Shown: piece after piece, positions 1-7,853 of the stretch
Layout: every line of letters starts with the position of its first letter
How positions within the stretch are numbered: the stretch's first letter is position 1
Origin: Paenibacillus piri
Lineage (GTDB): Bacteria; Bacillota; Bacilli; Paenibacillales; NBRC-103111
Length of the DNA stretch: 64,000 nucleotides
Reading direction: 5' to 3'
Assembly (NCBI RefSeq): GCF_004354045.1
Contig: NZ_SMRT01000005.1
Span: 62,001-126,000 of the forward strand
Program-made: the position numbers and the translations under genes
The notes under the pieces: generated by a model
Seen by the model: the letters and a program-made list of their open reading frames with translations, nothing else
Databases searched by the model: none
What the model was told of the DNA's origin: nothing

Positions 1-670
1 AGGCCGCCCGGTCGGCCGCCTCCGGCGGAGAGAGCTCCAGCTGCGGAGGGATGCCTCTGTAGCCGCGCGACATCATTCCCATATAAATCCGTTCCGAACG
101 CGCCAACGAGCGCAGCAGCAGGCCGCCGAGCAGCCTCGACAATACGGCGTAGCTTGTCCATGAAATCAGACTCCGCCGCTTCATGCCGCGGCTTCGCAAT
201 GCCTGCAGCATGCGGGCCGCCTCCTCCCGGAGCACATCCGTAAAGCGCAGCGTAAACAAAATGAGCTCGATAAAAATACCCGGCACGCGGAGGCGGACTA
301 ACGCCTGGAAAAATTCGGGCATCGCCATCCGGTAAAACAGCAGCGTCAGCATCTGCATTGTAAAGAGCAGCCTGGCCGAGTAAATGGCGGCTTTCTCCAG
401 GCCGTACAACGATATTGTAAATAATCCGGCGCTGACCGGCAGGCGATTTTCGTACAACGTAAAAAACAGCAGCGAGAAGGCTACAAACGGTATTACAAAC
501 CGCAGCCGGCGCCATAAAAAAGCAAGCGGAACGCGGCACAGCGCGAGCATCAGCTGACCGTACACAAGCAGAAAAATAAGCGGTTCCAGCTGTTTGATGG
601 AAACGCCTATTATAATAAGAATAAGTACCGTTATTATTTTATAAGGCGGGTAATCAATCAGCCATTTCAT
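1..670 (-). CDS. cbiQ: ECF transporter T component CbiQ (partial)
   Basis: Energy-coupling-factor transmembrane (T) protein of a cobalt- or nickel-type ECF importer; it couples the substrate-binding CbiM unit to the ATPase in the cytoplasmic membrane. I translated it by hand from the ATG at 670 because it runs off the left edge with no stop, leaving 223 residues. It has several hydrophobic helices, an arginine-rich cytoplasmic loop with an 'ALRSRGMKRR' motif and a second 'MMSRGYRG' motif; such Ala-Arg-Gly coupling motifs are typical of CbiQ T-components. Its ATG overlaps the TGA of the upstream PDGLE gene as ATGA, so the genes are translationally coupled. The ATPase (cbiO) is expected just outside the window. 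Confidence 0.85.
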   Translation of the reverse strand, partial: MKWLIDYPPYKIITVLILIIIGVSIKQLEPLIFLLVYGQLMLALCRVPLAFLWRRLRFVIPFVAFSLLFFTLYENRLPVSAGLFTISLYGLEKAAIYSARLLFTMQMLTLLFYRMAMPEFFQALVRLRVPGIFIELILFTLRFTDVLREEAARMLQALRSRGMKRRSLISWTSYAVLSRLLGGLLLRSLARSERIYMGMMSRGYRGIPPQLELSPPEAADRAA

Positions 671-948
671 CTCTTGCGACCTGCCAGAAATTTGCCCAGC
701 AGCAGAAACAGAACGAATGTCAGCGCGACTCCTGCAAGTCCGGCCATACTGGAGGACAGCCAGGAATCGATTCCGGGAATCGTGTAGTCCGGCATCGGCG
801 ACGCTATCTTGCTTGCAGTGGCGTGCTCGATATAGCCGATTTCCTCTCCAGCTTTCTCAAAGCCGTCCGGGCTTGAAGACGCGAATAACGAAATAAATCC
901 GCCGATAATGAGCGATACGATCAACCAGCTGATCACCTGCTTATTCAT
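667..948 (-). CDS. PDGLE/CbiN-like ECF transporter component
   Basis: Small membrane protein of 93 residues with an N-terminal membrane helix, an extracytoplasmic loop carrying a PDGFEKAGE motif (a variant of the PDGLE signature) and a second helix near the C-terminus. In cobalt/nickel ECF systems a CbiN or PDGLE protein accompanies CbiM and is needed for transport. It overlaps the 3' end of cbiM by a few bases and its stop overlaps the cbiQ start, so the three form one tightly packed operon. Identity as the accessory component rests on the motif, size and position; the choice between Co and Ni cannot be made from sequence. Confidence 0.8.
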   Translation of the reverse strand: MNKQVISWLIVSLIIGGFISLFASSSPDGFEKAGEEIGYIEHATASKIASPMPDYTIPGIDSWLSSSMAGLAGVALTFVLFLLLGKFLAGRKR

Positions 949-1580
949 GGTGTCGTCGACTCCTCTCTGAACTGAAACGAGGACCGAAGCGCGAACGGCA
1001 GCACGATGGCGGTGATGACGCCTTCTCCGACGCCGATAAACGCATGCCAGAACAGCAGCGCCTTGGCGGCGGTGCCGAAAGGGATAACGCCCGAGAGCGC
1101 CAATTCAGCAGCGACCACGAGTGCAACCGCCTGGACGCACAGCCAACTGGTGATGAATACCTTCAACGGCTGCGGGATCAAGGAGATGGGCCGCAAAAGC
1201 CGGTCTGCAAGAACGGCTATGCCTGGCGCCAAAATGGCCATATTCAATAAATTGGTACCGAGCGCGGTAATGCCCCCATCCTGAAAAACGATCGCCTGAA
1301 TGGCAACCACGGTGGTCATAATGAGCGTCGCCGGCCAAAAGCCGAACAATAACGCTGCCAGCGCGCCCCCGATCAAATGCCCTGAAGTGGCGGCTCCCAG
1401 CAGAGGAAAGTTAATCATTTGGGAGGCGAAAATAAATGCGGACATCACGCCCATGACAGGCACGGCGCGGTACTGCAGCTTGTTTCTGGAATACCGGACG
1501 CTCTTGGCCAGCACGGCAGCCGTTACCACCGCAGAAGCTCCCCATACTTTGGGATCCAATATGCCGTCAGGAATATGCAC
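945..1580 (-). CDS. cbiM: ECF metal transporter substrate-binding protein CbiM
   Basis: Integral membrane substrate-capture (S) component of a cobalt/nickel ECF importer, 211 residues. The family hallmark is an N-terminus beginning Met-His-Ile-Pro-Asp-Gly, whose amino group and His2 bind the metal. A longer reading frame opens at an ATG at 1595, but that ATG lies inside the GGAGG ribosome binding site. The GTG at 1580 sits 8 bases after GGAGG and gives exactly the mature MHIPDGIL start, so I chose it. A promoter with TTTACA and TATGAT 17 bases apart lies just upstream (1619-1647). No cobalamin riboswitch is present in the very short leader, which weakens a B12-linked cobalt role and leaves nickel open. 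Confidence 0.9.
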   Translation of the reverse strand: MHIPDGILDPKVWGASAVVTAAVLAKSVRYSRNKLQYRAVPVMGVMSAFIFASQMINFPLLGAATSGHLIGGALAALLFGFWPATLIMTTVVAIQAIVFQDGGITALGTNLLNMAILAPGIAVLADRLLRPISLIPQPLKVFITSWLCVQAVALVVAAELALSGVIPFGTAAKALLFWHAFIGVGEGVITAIVLPFALRSSFQFREESTTP

Positions 1581-1618
1581 GGTACATTCCTCCATCCTTC
1601 ATGTGAAAACCAGTATTT

Positions 1619-1647
1619 ATCATACCACGGTAGCACGAATGTGTAAA
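1619..1647 (-). promoter_or_regulatory. Promoter of the cbiM operon with a near-palindrome
   Basis: Read on the minus strand, TTTACA (1647-1642) and TATGAT (1624-1619) are separated by 17 bases. A 17-base near-palindrome with GTGT and ACAC ends (1641-1657) overlaps the -35 box and could be an operator for a metal-responsive repressor. The promoter call is good; the operator idea is inference. Confidence 0.55.
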
Positions 1648-1736
1648 TGCGTAACACTAGAAAATGCGTTAGGAGAAAAGGCACATGATTTTTGTTTAAA
1701 TCTGGCAGGAAAATGGTGCTATTTGCTTAGCGATTG

Positions 1737-1745
1737 TGATACAAT
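1737..1745 (+). promoter_or_regulatory. Extended -10 promoter for the c-di-GMP riboswitch transcript
   Basis: TGaTACAAT is an extended -10 element about 30 bases before the aptamer. No good -35 lies at the usual distance, which is common for extended -10 promoters. Confidence 0.4.
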
Positions 1746-1774
1746 GAGCACAGTGTCAAGAAACGCAAACATTT

Positions 1775-1868
1775 CACACCGATAGCGGCAAACCTGTCGA
1801 AAGATGAGGACGCAAAACCGCAGCCAACACATTTGGAACTGGCAGCGGGTTTACCGATATTTGTGTCC
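1775..1868 (+). promoter_or_regulatory. c-di-GMP-I (GEMM) riboswitch aptamer
   Basis: The sequence follows the GEMM-I consensus in order. GGCAAACC is followed by a short stem closed by a GAAA tetraloop, then GGACGCAAA. A second variable stem closed across about 1820-1845 follows, and then GCGGGTTTACCGAT. These are the conserved blocks of the c-di-GMP-I aptamer (the GAAA tetraloop docks on the second stem's receptor). It lies between divergent cbiM and the histidine kinase and reads toward the kinase. An intrinsic terminator follows at once, so c-di-GMP binding probably sets readthrough. I could not tell c-di-GMP from 3',3'-cGAMP selectivity, which depends on single-base differences in the binding site. 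Confidence 0.85.
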
Positions 1869-1886
1869 GTAATTGCTTTCTATGCA

Positions 1887-1915
1887 GAACTGTCCTGGGG
1901 TCGGGCAGTTTTTTT
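1887..1915 (+). terminator. Expression-platform terminator of the GEMM riboswitch
   Basis: AACTGTCC pairs with GGGCAGTT (one wobble) around a 7-base loop and runs into a T-tract. It lies directly after the aptamer and before the histidine kinase gene. Confidence 0.75.
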
Positions 1916-2020
1916 GTTTAAACGGAACGTATAAGAGTCTGTGCGTTGCTTCGCACAGCCTTGACTAACAACGCTCGTCCTTTGAGATTGATTCTCACGA
2001 ATAAAATCAGAATACAGGAA
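1912..2020 (+). repeat. Dispersed intergenic element, copy 1
   Basis: About 105 bases matching 8842-8960. Shared blocks in order are GTATAAGA, TTGCTTCG flanked by self-complementary arms, CCTTGA, AAC..CGCTC.TCCT and AGAATACA.GG just before the next ribosome binding site. In this copy the centre is a perfect hairpin, CTGTGCG/CGCACAG. Both copies start in the T-tract of a terminator and end just before the next gene's start. It could be a mobile MITE-like repeat or a shared leader element. Confidence 0.55.
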
Positions 2021-2030
2021 GGTTCTCACC

Positions 2031-3131
2031 ATGGATAACGAATCATTGTTGGCTAAAGTTCGCGACATGGAGCATGAATTTATTACACATTGGCTTAATG
2101 CAGTCAGTTCACAGTTTGCTGATGCGGATAAAGATCACTTGTATCAAATCGGGCGGGCTTATTTTCAATACATGACCGAGCTTGCAATTTCTGCTGAGAA
2201 TCATCCGGCCATCTCGCACGCGGCGCAGTGGTTTATGCGTTCGGACAACGATATGATGACGGTTCAACGAATTCATTACAACTCCCGCTCGTGGCGGCAA
2301 GCCTTGCATGCAATCGGCGGCAAGCTGCTGACGATGGAGCTTTTCAAGCGGTTCTGCGACAGAATCGATCACTTCGAAAGCGAAATGTGCCGTATTTATT
2401 GGGAGCAGGCGGCCGAGCGTACCAAAGAGAAAGAGCTGGTATTGGATCAGCTGCACGACGACAGAATGAATTTGATCGGTAAAATGGCCTCCAGCATGGC
2501 CCATGAAATTCGCAATCCGCTTACATCCATAAAAGGCTTTCTGAAATTGCTGCGAACCGGCATTCATCAGCAGCCGTTTCATAAAGCGGACTCTTATCTC
2601 GATTACATAGAGCATGAATGCGATAACATTTTAATGCAGGTGACCGGATTTCTCAGCTTCTCCAAGCGTCCGATCATGGAGGAGGAGCCGGTCTACATTT
2701 CAGCCAAGCAGGTGCTGGATCATAACATCTCGCTGTTGAATCCGCGGCTGATCGATGAGAATGTCGATTTGACGCTTGCCGTTCCGGAGCATATCAAAAT
2801 CCGGGTTCAAAAGCTGGCCATTCAACAGGTGCTGTCCAATCTGCTGAACAACGGCGTCGATGCGCTATCCTCCGTCAAAACAAACAAGCGGATCACGATC
2901 ATTTGTTACGAGGATCATGCTAACGCTTACATAAGGGTCAGCAACAACGGTCCGAAAATTCCGCCGGAATTGGGGCAGACGATCTTCACTCCGTTCGTCA
3001 CGAACAAAGAGAACGGGACCGGGCTCGGCCTTGCGATCTGCAAGCAGATCATGCTTCAGAACAATGGCGATATTTCATATACAAGCAACGATCAGGAGAC
3101 GGCTTTTCTGCTTACATTCCGCCGATCCTAG
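2031..3131 (+). CDS. Soluble sensor histidine kinase downstream of c-di-GMP riboswitch
   Basis: Two-component sensor kinase of 366 residues. Residues 1-130 are a helical, Asp/His-rich sensor region that I do not recognise, with no membrane segment. A short linker follows, then the HisKA dimerisation domain with MAHEIRNPLTS (phospho-accepting His158). The HATPase domain has an N box near 275-285 and the G box GTGLGLAI near 333. The catalytic core resembles Bacillus sporulation kinases, which feed phosphate to Spo0F; that role here is inference. No response regulator lies nearby, which fits an orphan phosphorelay-type kinase. AGGAAGG lies ahead of the ATG. The gene is under the riboswitch and terminator just upstream, so its level probably follows c-di-GMP. 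Confidence 0.85.
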   Translation: MDNESLLAKVRDMEHEFITHWLNAVSSQFADADKDHLYQIGRAYFQYMTELAISAENHPAISHAAQWFMRSDNDMMTVQRIHYNSRSWRQALHAIGGKLLTMELFKRFCDRIDHFESEMCRIYWEQAAERTKEKELVLDQLHDDRMNLIGKMASSMAHEIRNPLTSIKGFLKLLRTGIHQQPFHKADSYLDYIEHECDNILMQVTGFLSFSKRPIMEEEPVYISAKQVLDHNISLLNPRLIDENVDLTLAVPEHIKIRVQKLAIQQVLSNLLNNGVDALSSVKTNKRITIICYEDHANAYIRVSNNGPKIPPELGQTIFTPFVTNKENGTGLGLAICKQIMLQNNGDISYTSNDQETAFLLTFRRS

Positions 3132-3240
3132 CCGGCTGCTTCCGCCCGCGCCTACGATCAAATAACGAACCGCGCGCTGCGTTTCACGTAATAGCACGGT
3201 TCTTTTGCATGCTGTTATTCAATACAACCGGAACCGTCGA

Positions 3241-3269
3241 TTCAACTTGGGCTGCCAATAAGGTATAAT
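3241..3269 (+). promoter_or_regulatory. Promoter of glpP
   Basis: A perfect TATAAT (3264-3269) lies 17 bases after a weak -35 (TTCAAC). Confidence 0.5.
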
Positions 3270-3338
3270 ACTACCGACGATACAAGCTTGGGCTTACGAG
3301 GCCGGCTTTCTGCTGAAAGCCCGGGGGAGGAAACGCGA

Positions 3339-3914
3339 ATGGATTTTTTCGGTCAAAAGGTACTGCCGGCCGTACGCAAAATGCGGGATTTGGAGCTGCT
3401 GGTAAACAGCCGGTTCGCCTATCTGGTTTTATTGGACAGCCATATTTCACAGTTGATGAGCATATCGCAGCTGGCGAGAACGCATAAGAAGAAGCTGCTT
3501 ATCCATGCGGATCTCATTCACGGCCTGAAAACCGATGAATATGCGATTGAATTTTTATGCCAGACAATAAGGCCCGCCGGCATTATTTCGACGAAGAGCA
3601 CCGCAATCGCTACGGCGAAGAAAAACAGGCTGCTGGCGATTCAGCGGCATTTTTTGCTCGATACGACCGCTTTGGAAATGACCTACAAGCTGACGGAGAA
3701 AAATCAGCCCGATTACATCGAGGTGCTGCCGGGTGTCATGCCGCATATTATCGCCGAAATGCACAGCAAGCTGAGCATCCCGATCCTCGCCGGCGGTCTG
3801 ATCCGTACCGTAGACGAGGTGGAGATGGCGCTTCAGGCCGGTGCAGTTGCCGTTACGACCTCCCGTCGTGACATTTGGAGCCCGTATGAAGCCGGTGGCA
3901 GCGCAAATGAGTAA
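3339..3914 (+). CDS. glpP: Glycerol uptake operon antiterminator GlpP
   Basis: RNA-binding regulator of 191 residues which, when bound to glycerol-3-phosphate, allows transcription past the terminator in the glpD leader (known for Bacillus subtilis). The protein has the expected TIM-barrel-like pattern, with motifs such as LLDSHISQL, HADLIHGL and IPILAGGLI. I chose the ATG at 3339, seven bases after GGGGGAGGAA, instead of an upstream TTG at 3288 that has no ribosome binding site. It lies beside glpD and glpK, which is the usual setting. A hairpin candidate for its terminator is at 4108-4135. Confidence 0.93.
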   Translation: MDFFGQKVLPAVRKMRDLELLVNSRFAYLVLLDSHISQLMSISQLARTHKKKLLIHADLIHGLKTDEYAIEFLCQTIRPAGIISTKSTAIATAKKNRLLAIQRHFLLDTTALEMTYKLTEKNQPDYIEVLPGVMPHIIAEMHSKLSIPILAGGLIRTVDEVEMALQAGAVAVTTSRRDIWSPYEAGGSANE

Positions 3915-4107
3915 GGCAGCGGCTATTAGAGTGGCAATGACTTAGGCAGGAGAAGATCGGAACAAGGTCAAACGATTTGGTAAAAATAGGAGTATCAGGA
4001 AAAGTCCGTCAGTCAAGGGCAAAAGACAGAGGTTACATCCAGCGGAAGATGAGGTTGAAAGGACTGGGTTTAAAATAGCAGCAGGGCATTGGTTGAAGCA
4101 AAAGAAA

Positions 4108-4135
4108 AGCAAAACGCGAAGGTTGGCGTTTAGCT
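4108..4135. terminator. Bidirectional terminator between glpP and glpD
   Basis: AGC-A-AAACGC and GCGTTT-A-GCT form a stem with one mismatch. T-rich sequence follows on both strands, so it can serve glpP (+) and glpD (-). Confidence 0.5.
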
Positions 4136-4162
4136 TTGGCTTTTTGGGCCGGACCGGCTGCT

Positions 4163-5836
4163 TTATGTCGGGTCCACAGCCGCGGGTTCGACCGCATCGC
4201 GAATATGGCGGTCGAGCGCCTGCAGCTGGCTCGCCTTCTGCGAATCGCTCCACCCGAATCGCTCCGCCATATAATCCGTAACCGGCTGTTTGAAGCGACG
4301 CACCGCCGCTATGTTGAAATAGAGCGACCCGGTTCTGCGGATGAAGAAATCAAGCGGCGACACGACCATTTCCTCCTCGATGCCGTACAGCAGCGAAGCG
4401 AACCAGACGCCTGGCATGCCGCGACGTGCCGCTTCTTCGCCGTGAGCCCGGTACAGCTCCAGCACGCGGTCCGTATTGGAGCCGTAGCGGCGTACCGTCG
4501 CTGCGGCATCCGCCTCGCTCAGACCGGCGTTTATACACTCGGATATCTTCGTTTGGACGAACATATCGAAGCCGCCTGAGCCTCCGACGTCGCCGCCGGA
4601 GAGTCGGATCTTGTCCGTCGCGCAGCCGGGCAATGCCGCATGGCCTTCCTGCTGCAGCTGCGAGGCGACCAGATTGACGATCCGTTCGGCCATTTTCCGG
4701 TAACCGGTCAGCTTGCCGCCGGCAATGGTAATGAGGCCGGACGGGGCGATGAAGATTTCGTCCTTGCGCGACAGCTCGGAGGGCGATTTGCCGTCCTCGT
4801 GGATGAGCGGCCGCAGCCCCGACCAGCTGGACTCCACATCGTCCGGACCGAGATCTAGCGTCGGGAACATAAAATTCGCCGCGCGCAAAATATAGTCCCG
4901 GTCGTCCACGGTCATACGGGGGTGGGCGATATCTCCGGCATAGTTCGTATCGGTCGTGCCGATGTAGGTTTTGCCGTCGCGCGGAATCGCGAACACCATC
5001 CGCCCGTCCGGCGTATCGAAGTAAGTCGCCTGATTGAGCGGAAACCGCCCGCCGTCGATCACGAGATGAACGCCCTTGGTCAAATGCAGCCGTTTGCCCT
5101 GCTTGGAGCCGTCGATCTCGCGAATCGTATCGACCCATGGGCCGGCAGCGTTGACGATCCGTTTGGCATACACGTTCACGCTTTCTCCATTCCACTGATC
5201 GACGACCGTAACTCCGGCGAGCTTCTCCTGCTCGTACAGCAGCTTGTCGGCTTTGGCGTAATTAACCGCTGTGGCGCCGCGGCGCACCGCCTCTTTCATC
5301 GTTTCGATCGTCAGCCGCGCGTCGTCCGTCCGGTATTCGACGTAATAGCCGCCGCCTTTCAGCTTGTCGGTGCGAAGCAGCGGCTCCATCTGCAACGTTT
5401 TCTCCTTGCCCAGCATAATTCTGCGCTCCTGCCGGCGGACGCCGGCCAGCAGATCGTAGACGAGCAGCCCGACAGAGGTGGCAAGCTTGCCGTAAGTTCC
5501 GCCTTCGATGATCGGCAGCAGCATCCATTCGGGCGTCGTCACATGAGGAGCATTTTCATAGACGATCGCGCGTTCCTTGCCGACCTCGGCGACCAGCTTG
5601 AACTCCAGCTGCTTTAAGTAGCGCAGCCCGCCATGAATCAGCTTGGTCGAACGGCTGGACGTACCCGCGCCAAAGTCCTGCATCTCGATCAATCCGGTTT
5701 GCATGCCGCGGCTTTGCGCATCCAACGCGATGCCTGCCCCCGTAATGCCTCCGCCGATCACGAGCAGATCCAACTGCTGCTGTCCCAATGCGTTCAAGTT
5801 CGCGGAGCGCTGTTCCCCTGAAAAACGTGCCACCAT
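4163..5836 (-). CDS. glpD: Aerobic glycerol-3-phosphate dehydrogenase GlpD
   Basis: FAD-dependent membrane-associated enzyme of 557 residues that oxidises sn-glycerol-3-phosphate to dihydroxyacetone phosphate and passes electrons to the quinone pool. The N-terminus has the Rossmann FAD motif (VIGGGITGAGIALDA, near residue 25) and a GTSSRSTKLIHGGLRYL block typical of GlpD; length matches the Bacillus enzyme. The frame extends to a GTG at 5848, but the ATG at 5836 fits the family start better. The leader upstream contains a strong terminator hairpin (5894-5946), the expected GlpP target, and a promoter at 5990-6018. Confidence 0.95.
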   Translation of the reverse strand: MVARFSGEQRSANLNALGQQQLDLLVIGGGITGAGIALDAQSRGMQTGLIEMQDFGAGTSSRSTKLIHGGLRYLKQLEFKLVAEVGKERAIVYENAPHVTTPEWMLLPIIEGGTYGKLATSVGLLVYDLLAGVRRQERRIMLGKEKTLQMEPLLRTDKLKGGGYYVEYRTDDARLTIETMKEAVRRGATAVNYAKADKLLYEQEKLAGVTVVDQWNGESVNVYAKRIVNAAGPWVDTIREIDGSKQGKRLHLTKGVHLVIDGGRFPLNQATYFDTPDGRMVFAIPRDGKTYIGTTDTNYAGDIAHPRMTVDDRDYILRAANFMFPTLDLGPDDVESSWSGLRPLIHEDGKSPSELSRKDEIFIAPSGLITIAGGKLTGYRKMAERIVNLVASQLQQEGHAALPGCATDKIRLSGGDVGGSGGFDMFVQTKISECINAGLSEADAAATVRRYGSNTDRVLELYRAHGEEAARRGMPGVWFASLLYGIEEEMVVSPLDFFIRRTGSLYFNIAAVRRFKQPVTDYMAERFGWSDSQKASQLQALDRHIRDAVEPAAVDPT

Positions 5837-5893
5837 ACCGAATCCCACCCTTTTTTTTCAACATAATGGATTTTCGTTGTAAGCCAAAAGCCA

Positions 5894-5946
5894 AAAAAGA
5901 CCGTAAACATAACCCGTTCGCTTTTGCAAAGGGCATGTTCCGGTCG
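5894..5946 (-). terminator. GlpP-controlled leader terminator of glpD
   Basis: On the minus strand GACCG and CGGTC close a long stem containing AACAT/ATGTT and CCC/GGG, with small bulges, and TTTTTT follows. It lies between the glpD promoter and start codon, where the GlpP-dependent terminator sits in Bacillus. The match to the GlpP recognition sequence itself was not tested. Confidence 0.75.
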
Positions 5947-5989
5947 GCTCTCCATCTCTGACCAAGCTATTAACTTGTGAATTAATCCG

Positions 5990-6018
5990 ATCATACCATG
6001 CGTTCCGGGATTAATCAA
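5990..6018 (-). promoter_or_regulatory. Promoter of glpD
   Basis: On the minus strand TTGATT (6018-6013) and TATGAT (5995-5990) are spaced by 17 bases. The -35 box lies five bases from the glpK -35 box on the other strand, so the two promoters are back to back. Confidence 0.7.
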
Positions 6019-6023
6019 TACAG

Positions 6024-6052
6024 TTGACAGTGAAAAACATAGTGTGTTAGAT
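6024..6052 (+). promoter_or_regulatory. Promoter of glpK
   Basis: Perfect TTGACA, 17-base spacer, TTAGAT. The leader to glpK is only about 50 bases and has no terminator, so glpK here probably escapes GlpP antitermination. Confidence 0.75.
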
Positions 6053-6107
6053 TGCATCTGTGAAAGCGTATCGCATTGTCAAAGTGAGGCGGCAGGGGGG
6101 AGAAGCC

Positions 6108-7592
6108 ATGAATCAAAACCGTTACGTAGTTGCCATTGACCAAGGGACAACGAGCTGCAGAGCTATAGTTTTTGATCCGCGGGGGAGTATTGTCAGTACG
6201 GCGCAAAAGGAATTTACCCAATTTTTCCCAAAATCGGGTTGGGTGGAGCATGACGCCGAAGAAATTTGGCAAGTACAGCTGGAAGTGCTCCGCGAAGCGG
6301 TGCAATCGGTCGCATTGGAGGACATTGCGGCGATCGGTATTACGAATCAGCGGGAAACGACCGTCGTGTGGGATAAGCTGACCGGCAAACCGCTGCATCC
6401 GGCCATTGTATGGCAGTGCCGCAGAACGAGCGACATGTGCGAGCAACTGAAGCAGCAAGGCTGGGAGCCTGTCGTGCGGAGCAAGACGGGGCTCGTGCTG
6501 GACGCCTATTTCTCAGGCACGAAGCTGAAATGGCTGCTTGACAGCAGTCCGGAAATCCGCGTCAAGGCGGAGCGGGGAGAGGCGCTGTTCGGCACGATCG
6601 ATTCTTGGCTGATCTGGAAGCTGACGGAAGGCCGCCAGCATGTAACGGACGTGACCAACGCTTCAAGAACGATGCTGTTGAATATTCATACCGTGCAATG
6701 GGATGAAGACATTTTGCGCGAATTCAATATTCCGAAGGCTATGCTGCCGGAGGTGAAATCATCCAGCGAGGTATACGGCTACACCACGCTGCTGGGCGCA
6801 GGCATCCGCATTCCGATTGCCGGCGCTGCGGGAGACCAGCAGGCGGCTTTATTCGGACAAGGCTGCTTTACCGAAGGGATGGCGAAAAACACATACGGCA
6901 CCGGCTGCTTCGTGCTGATACAAACCGGAGAAAAGCCGGTCATATCGGAGAAAGGCCTTATAACGACGATTGCCTGGGGGCTGAAGGGCCAAGTAAGCTA
7001 CGCTCTCGAAGGCAGCGTGTTCAATGCCGGCACGGTCGTGCAGTGGCTTCGCGACGGACTCGGCATCATCGGCCATGCCGCCGAGTCGGAAGCCGCGGCA
7101 GCCTCCGTCGACGATACCGGCGGCGTCTATTTCGTGCCGGCCTTCACCGGTCTGGGTACGCCGTATTGGGAGCCGGAGGCGCGGGGCATGATCACGGGCC
7201 TGACGCGCGCAACGACCCGGGCGCATATTGTTCGCGCCGCTCTGGAATCGATCGCGTTCCAAAGCCTGGACGTGCTGCAGGTGATGGAAGAGGAGTCGGG
7301 CATTCATTTGCGCGAGCTGAGAGTGGACGGGGGAGCGGTGAAAAACGATTTCTTGATGCAATTTCAGGCTGATCTGCTCGGCGTTACCGTCACAAGGCCG
7401 AAAATTACGGAGACGACAGCGCTCGGCGCGGCATTTTTGGCGGGCTTGGCCGTCGGCGTATGGAACGATCCGTCTGAGCTGGAGCAGTTAAAAGGCTATG
7501 ACCGTTCGTTCGCCCCGCTCAAAGACGAAGCTTACCGCCGGCAGGCGGCTGCCGGCTGGCAGCGCGCCGTTGCATACCAATTAGGACGATAA
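6108..7592 (+). CDS. glpK: Glycerol kinase GlpK
   Basis: FGGY-family kinase of 494 residues; phosphorylates glycerol to sn-glycerol-3-phosphate, the GlpD substrate and the GlpP effector. Clear family signatures: [14 protein letters not shown] near the start (ATP/phosphate loop), [27 protein letters not shown] and the C-terminal [12 protein letters not shown]. The frame opens at a GTG at 6060, but the ATG at 6108 follows GGGGGGAG and gives the normal N-terminus. It is divergent from glpD. There is no glpF facilitator in this cluster, so glycerol entry must rely on a gene elsewhere or on diffusion. Confidence 0.96.
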   Translation: MNQNRYVVAIDQGTTSCRAIVFDPRGSIVSTAQKEFTQFFPKSGWVEHDAEEIWQVQLEVLREAVQSVALEDIAAIGITNQRETTVVWDKLTGKPLHPAIVWQCRRTSDMCEQLKQQGWEPVVRSKTGLVLDAYFSGTKLKWLLDSSPEIRVKAERGEALFGTIDSWLIWKLTEGRQHVTDVTNASRTMLLNIHTVQWDEDILREFNIPKAMLPEVKSSSEVYGYTTLLGAGIRIPIAGAAGDQQAALFGQGCFTEGMAKNTYGTGCFVLIQTGEKPVISEKGLITTIAWGLKGQVSYALEGSVFNAGTVVQWLRDGLGIIGHAAESEAAAASVDDTGGVYFVPAFTGLGTPYWEPEARGMITGLTRATTRAHIVRAALESIAFQSLDVLQVMEEESGIHLRELRVDGGAVKNDFLMQFQADLLGVTVTRPKITETTALGAAFLAGLAVGVWNDPSELEQLKGYDRSFAPLKDEAYRRQAAAGWQRAVAYQLGR

Positions 7593-7613
7593 AGACAAGC
7601 GATTCATATGAAC

Positions 7614-7663
7614 GCGCCCCCTTATCGGTAATCCGCCAGCTTTCGGATACCGCTTGGGGGCGC
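7614..7663 (+). terminator. Long GC hairpin after glpK
   Basis: GCGCCCCC pairs with GGGGGCGC and encloses a second stem (GGT-ATCCG/CGGATACC). There is no T-tract, so it may stabilise the 3' end or act as a non-canonical terminator. Confidence 0.4.
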
Positions 7664-7853
7664 TGTCATATCCCGGGAGTTCCGTATCGTCCGCTTCGCC
7701 ATACGCATCTGCGCCTAAGCCTTTTTTACGAGACCGGCAATCCCTGTTCCTCCTTCACCGTCAAAATCATGCCGCGCAATTGTCAAGTCAATCCGTATGT
7801 ATGGGAAATTTGCGCATATAGATAGATTAGATGTTTTGAATGGGGGAATGTTT

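Noticed and set aside
1581-1595. ATG start of CbiM at 1595
   Set aside because: This ATG overlaps the GGAGG ribosome binding site; the GTG at 1580 gives the invariant MHIPDG start.
1581-1618. Cobalamin riboswitch ahead of cbiM
   Set aside because: The leader between promoter and start is about 30 bases, too short, and shows no B12-box.
6058-6075. Catabolite-response (cre) site just after the glpK promoter
   Set aside because: TGAAAGCGTATCGC matches only part of the consensus, so it is too weak to list.
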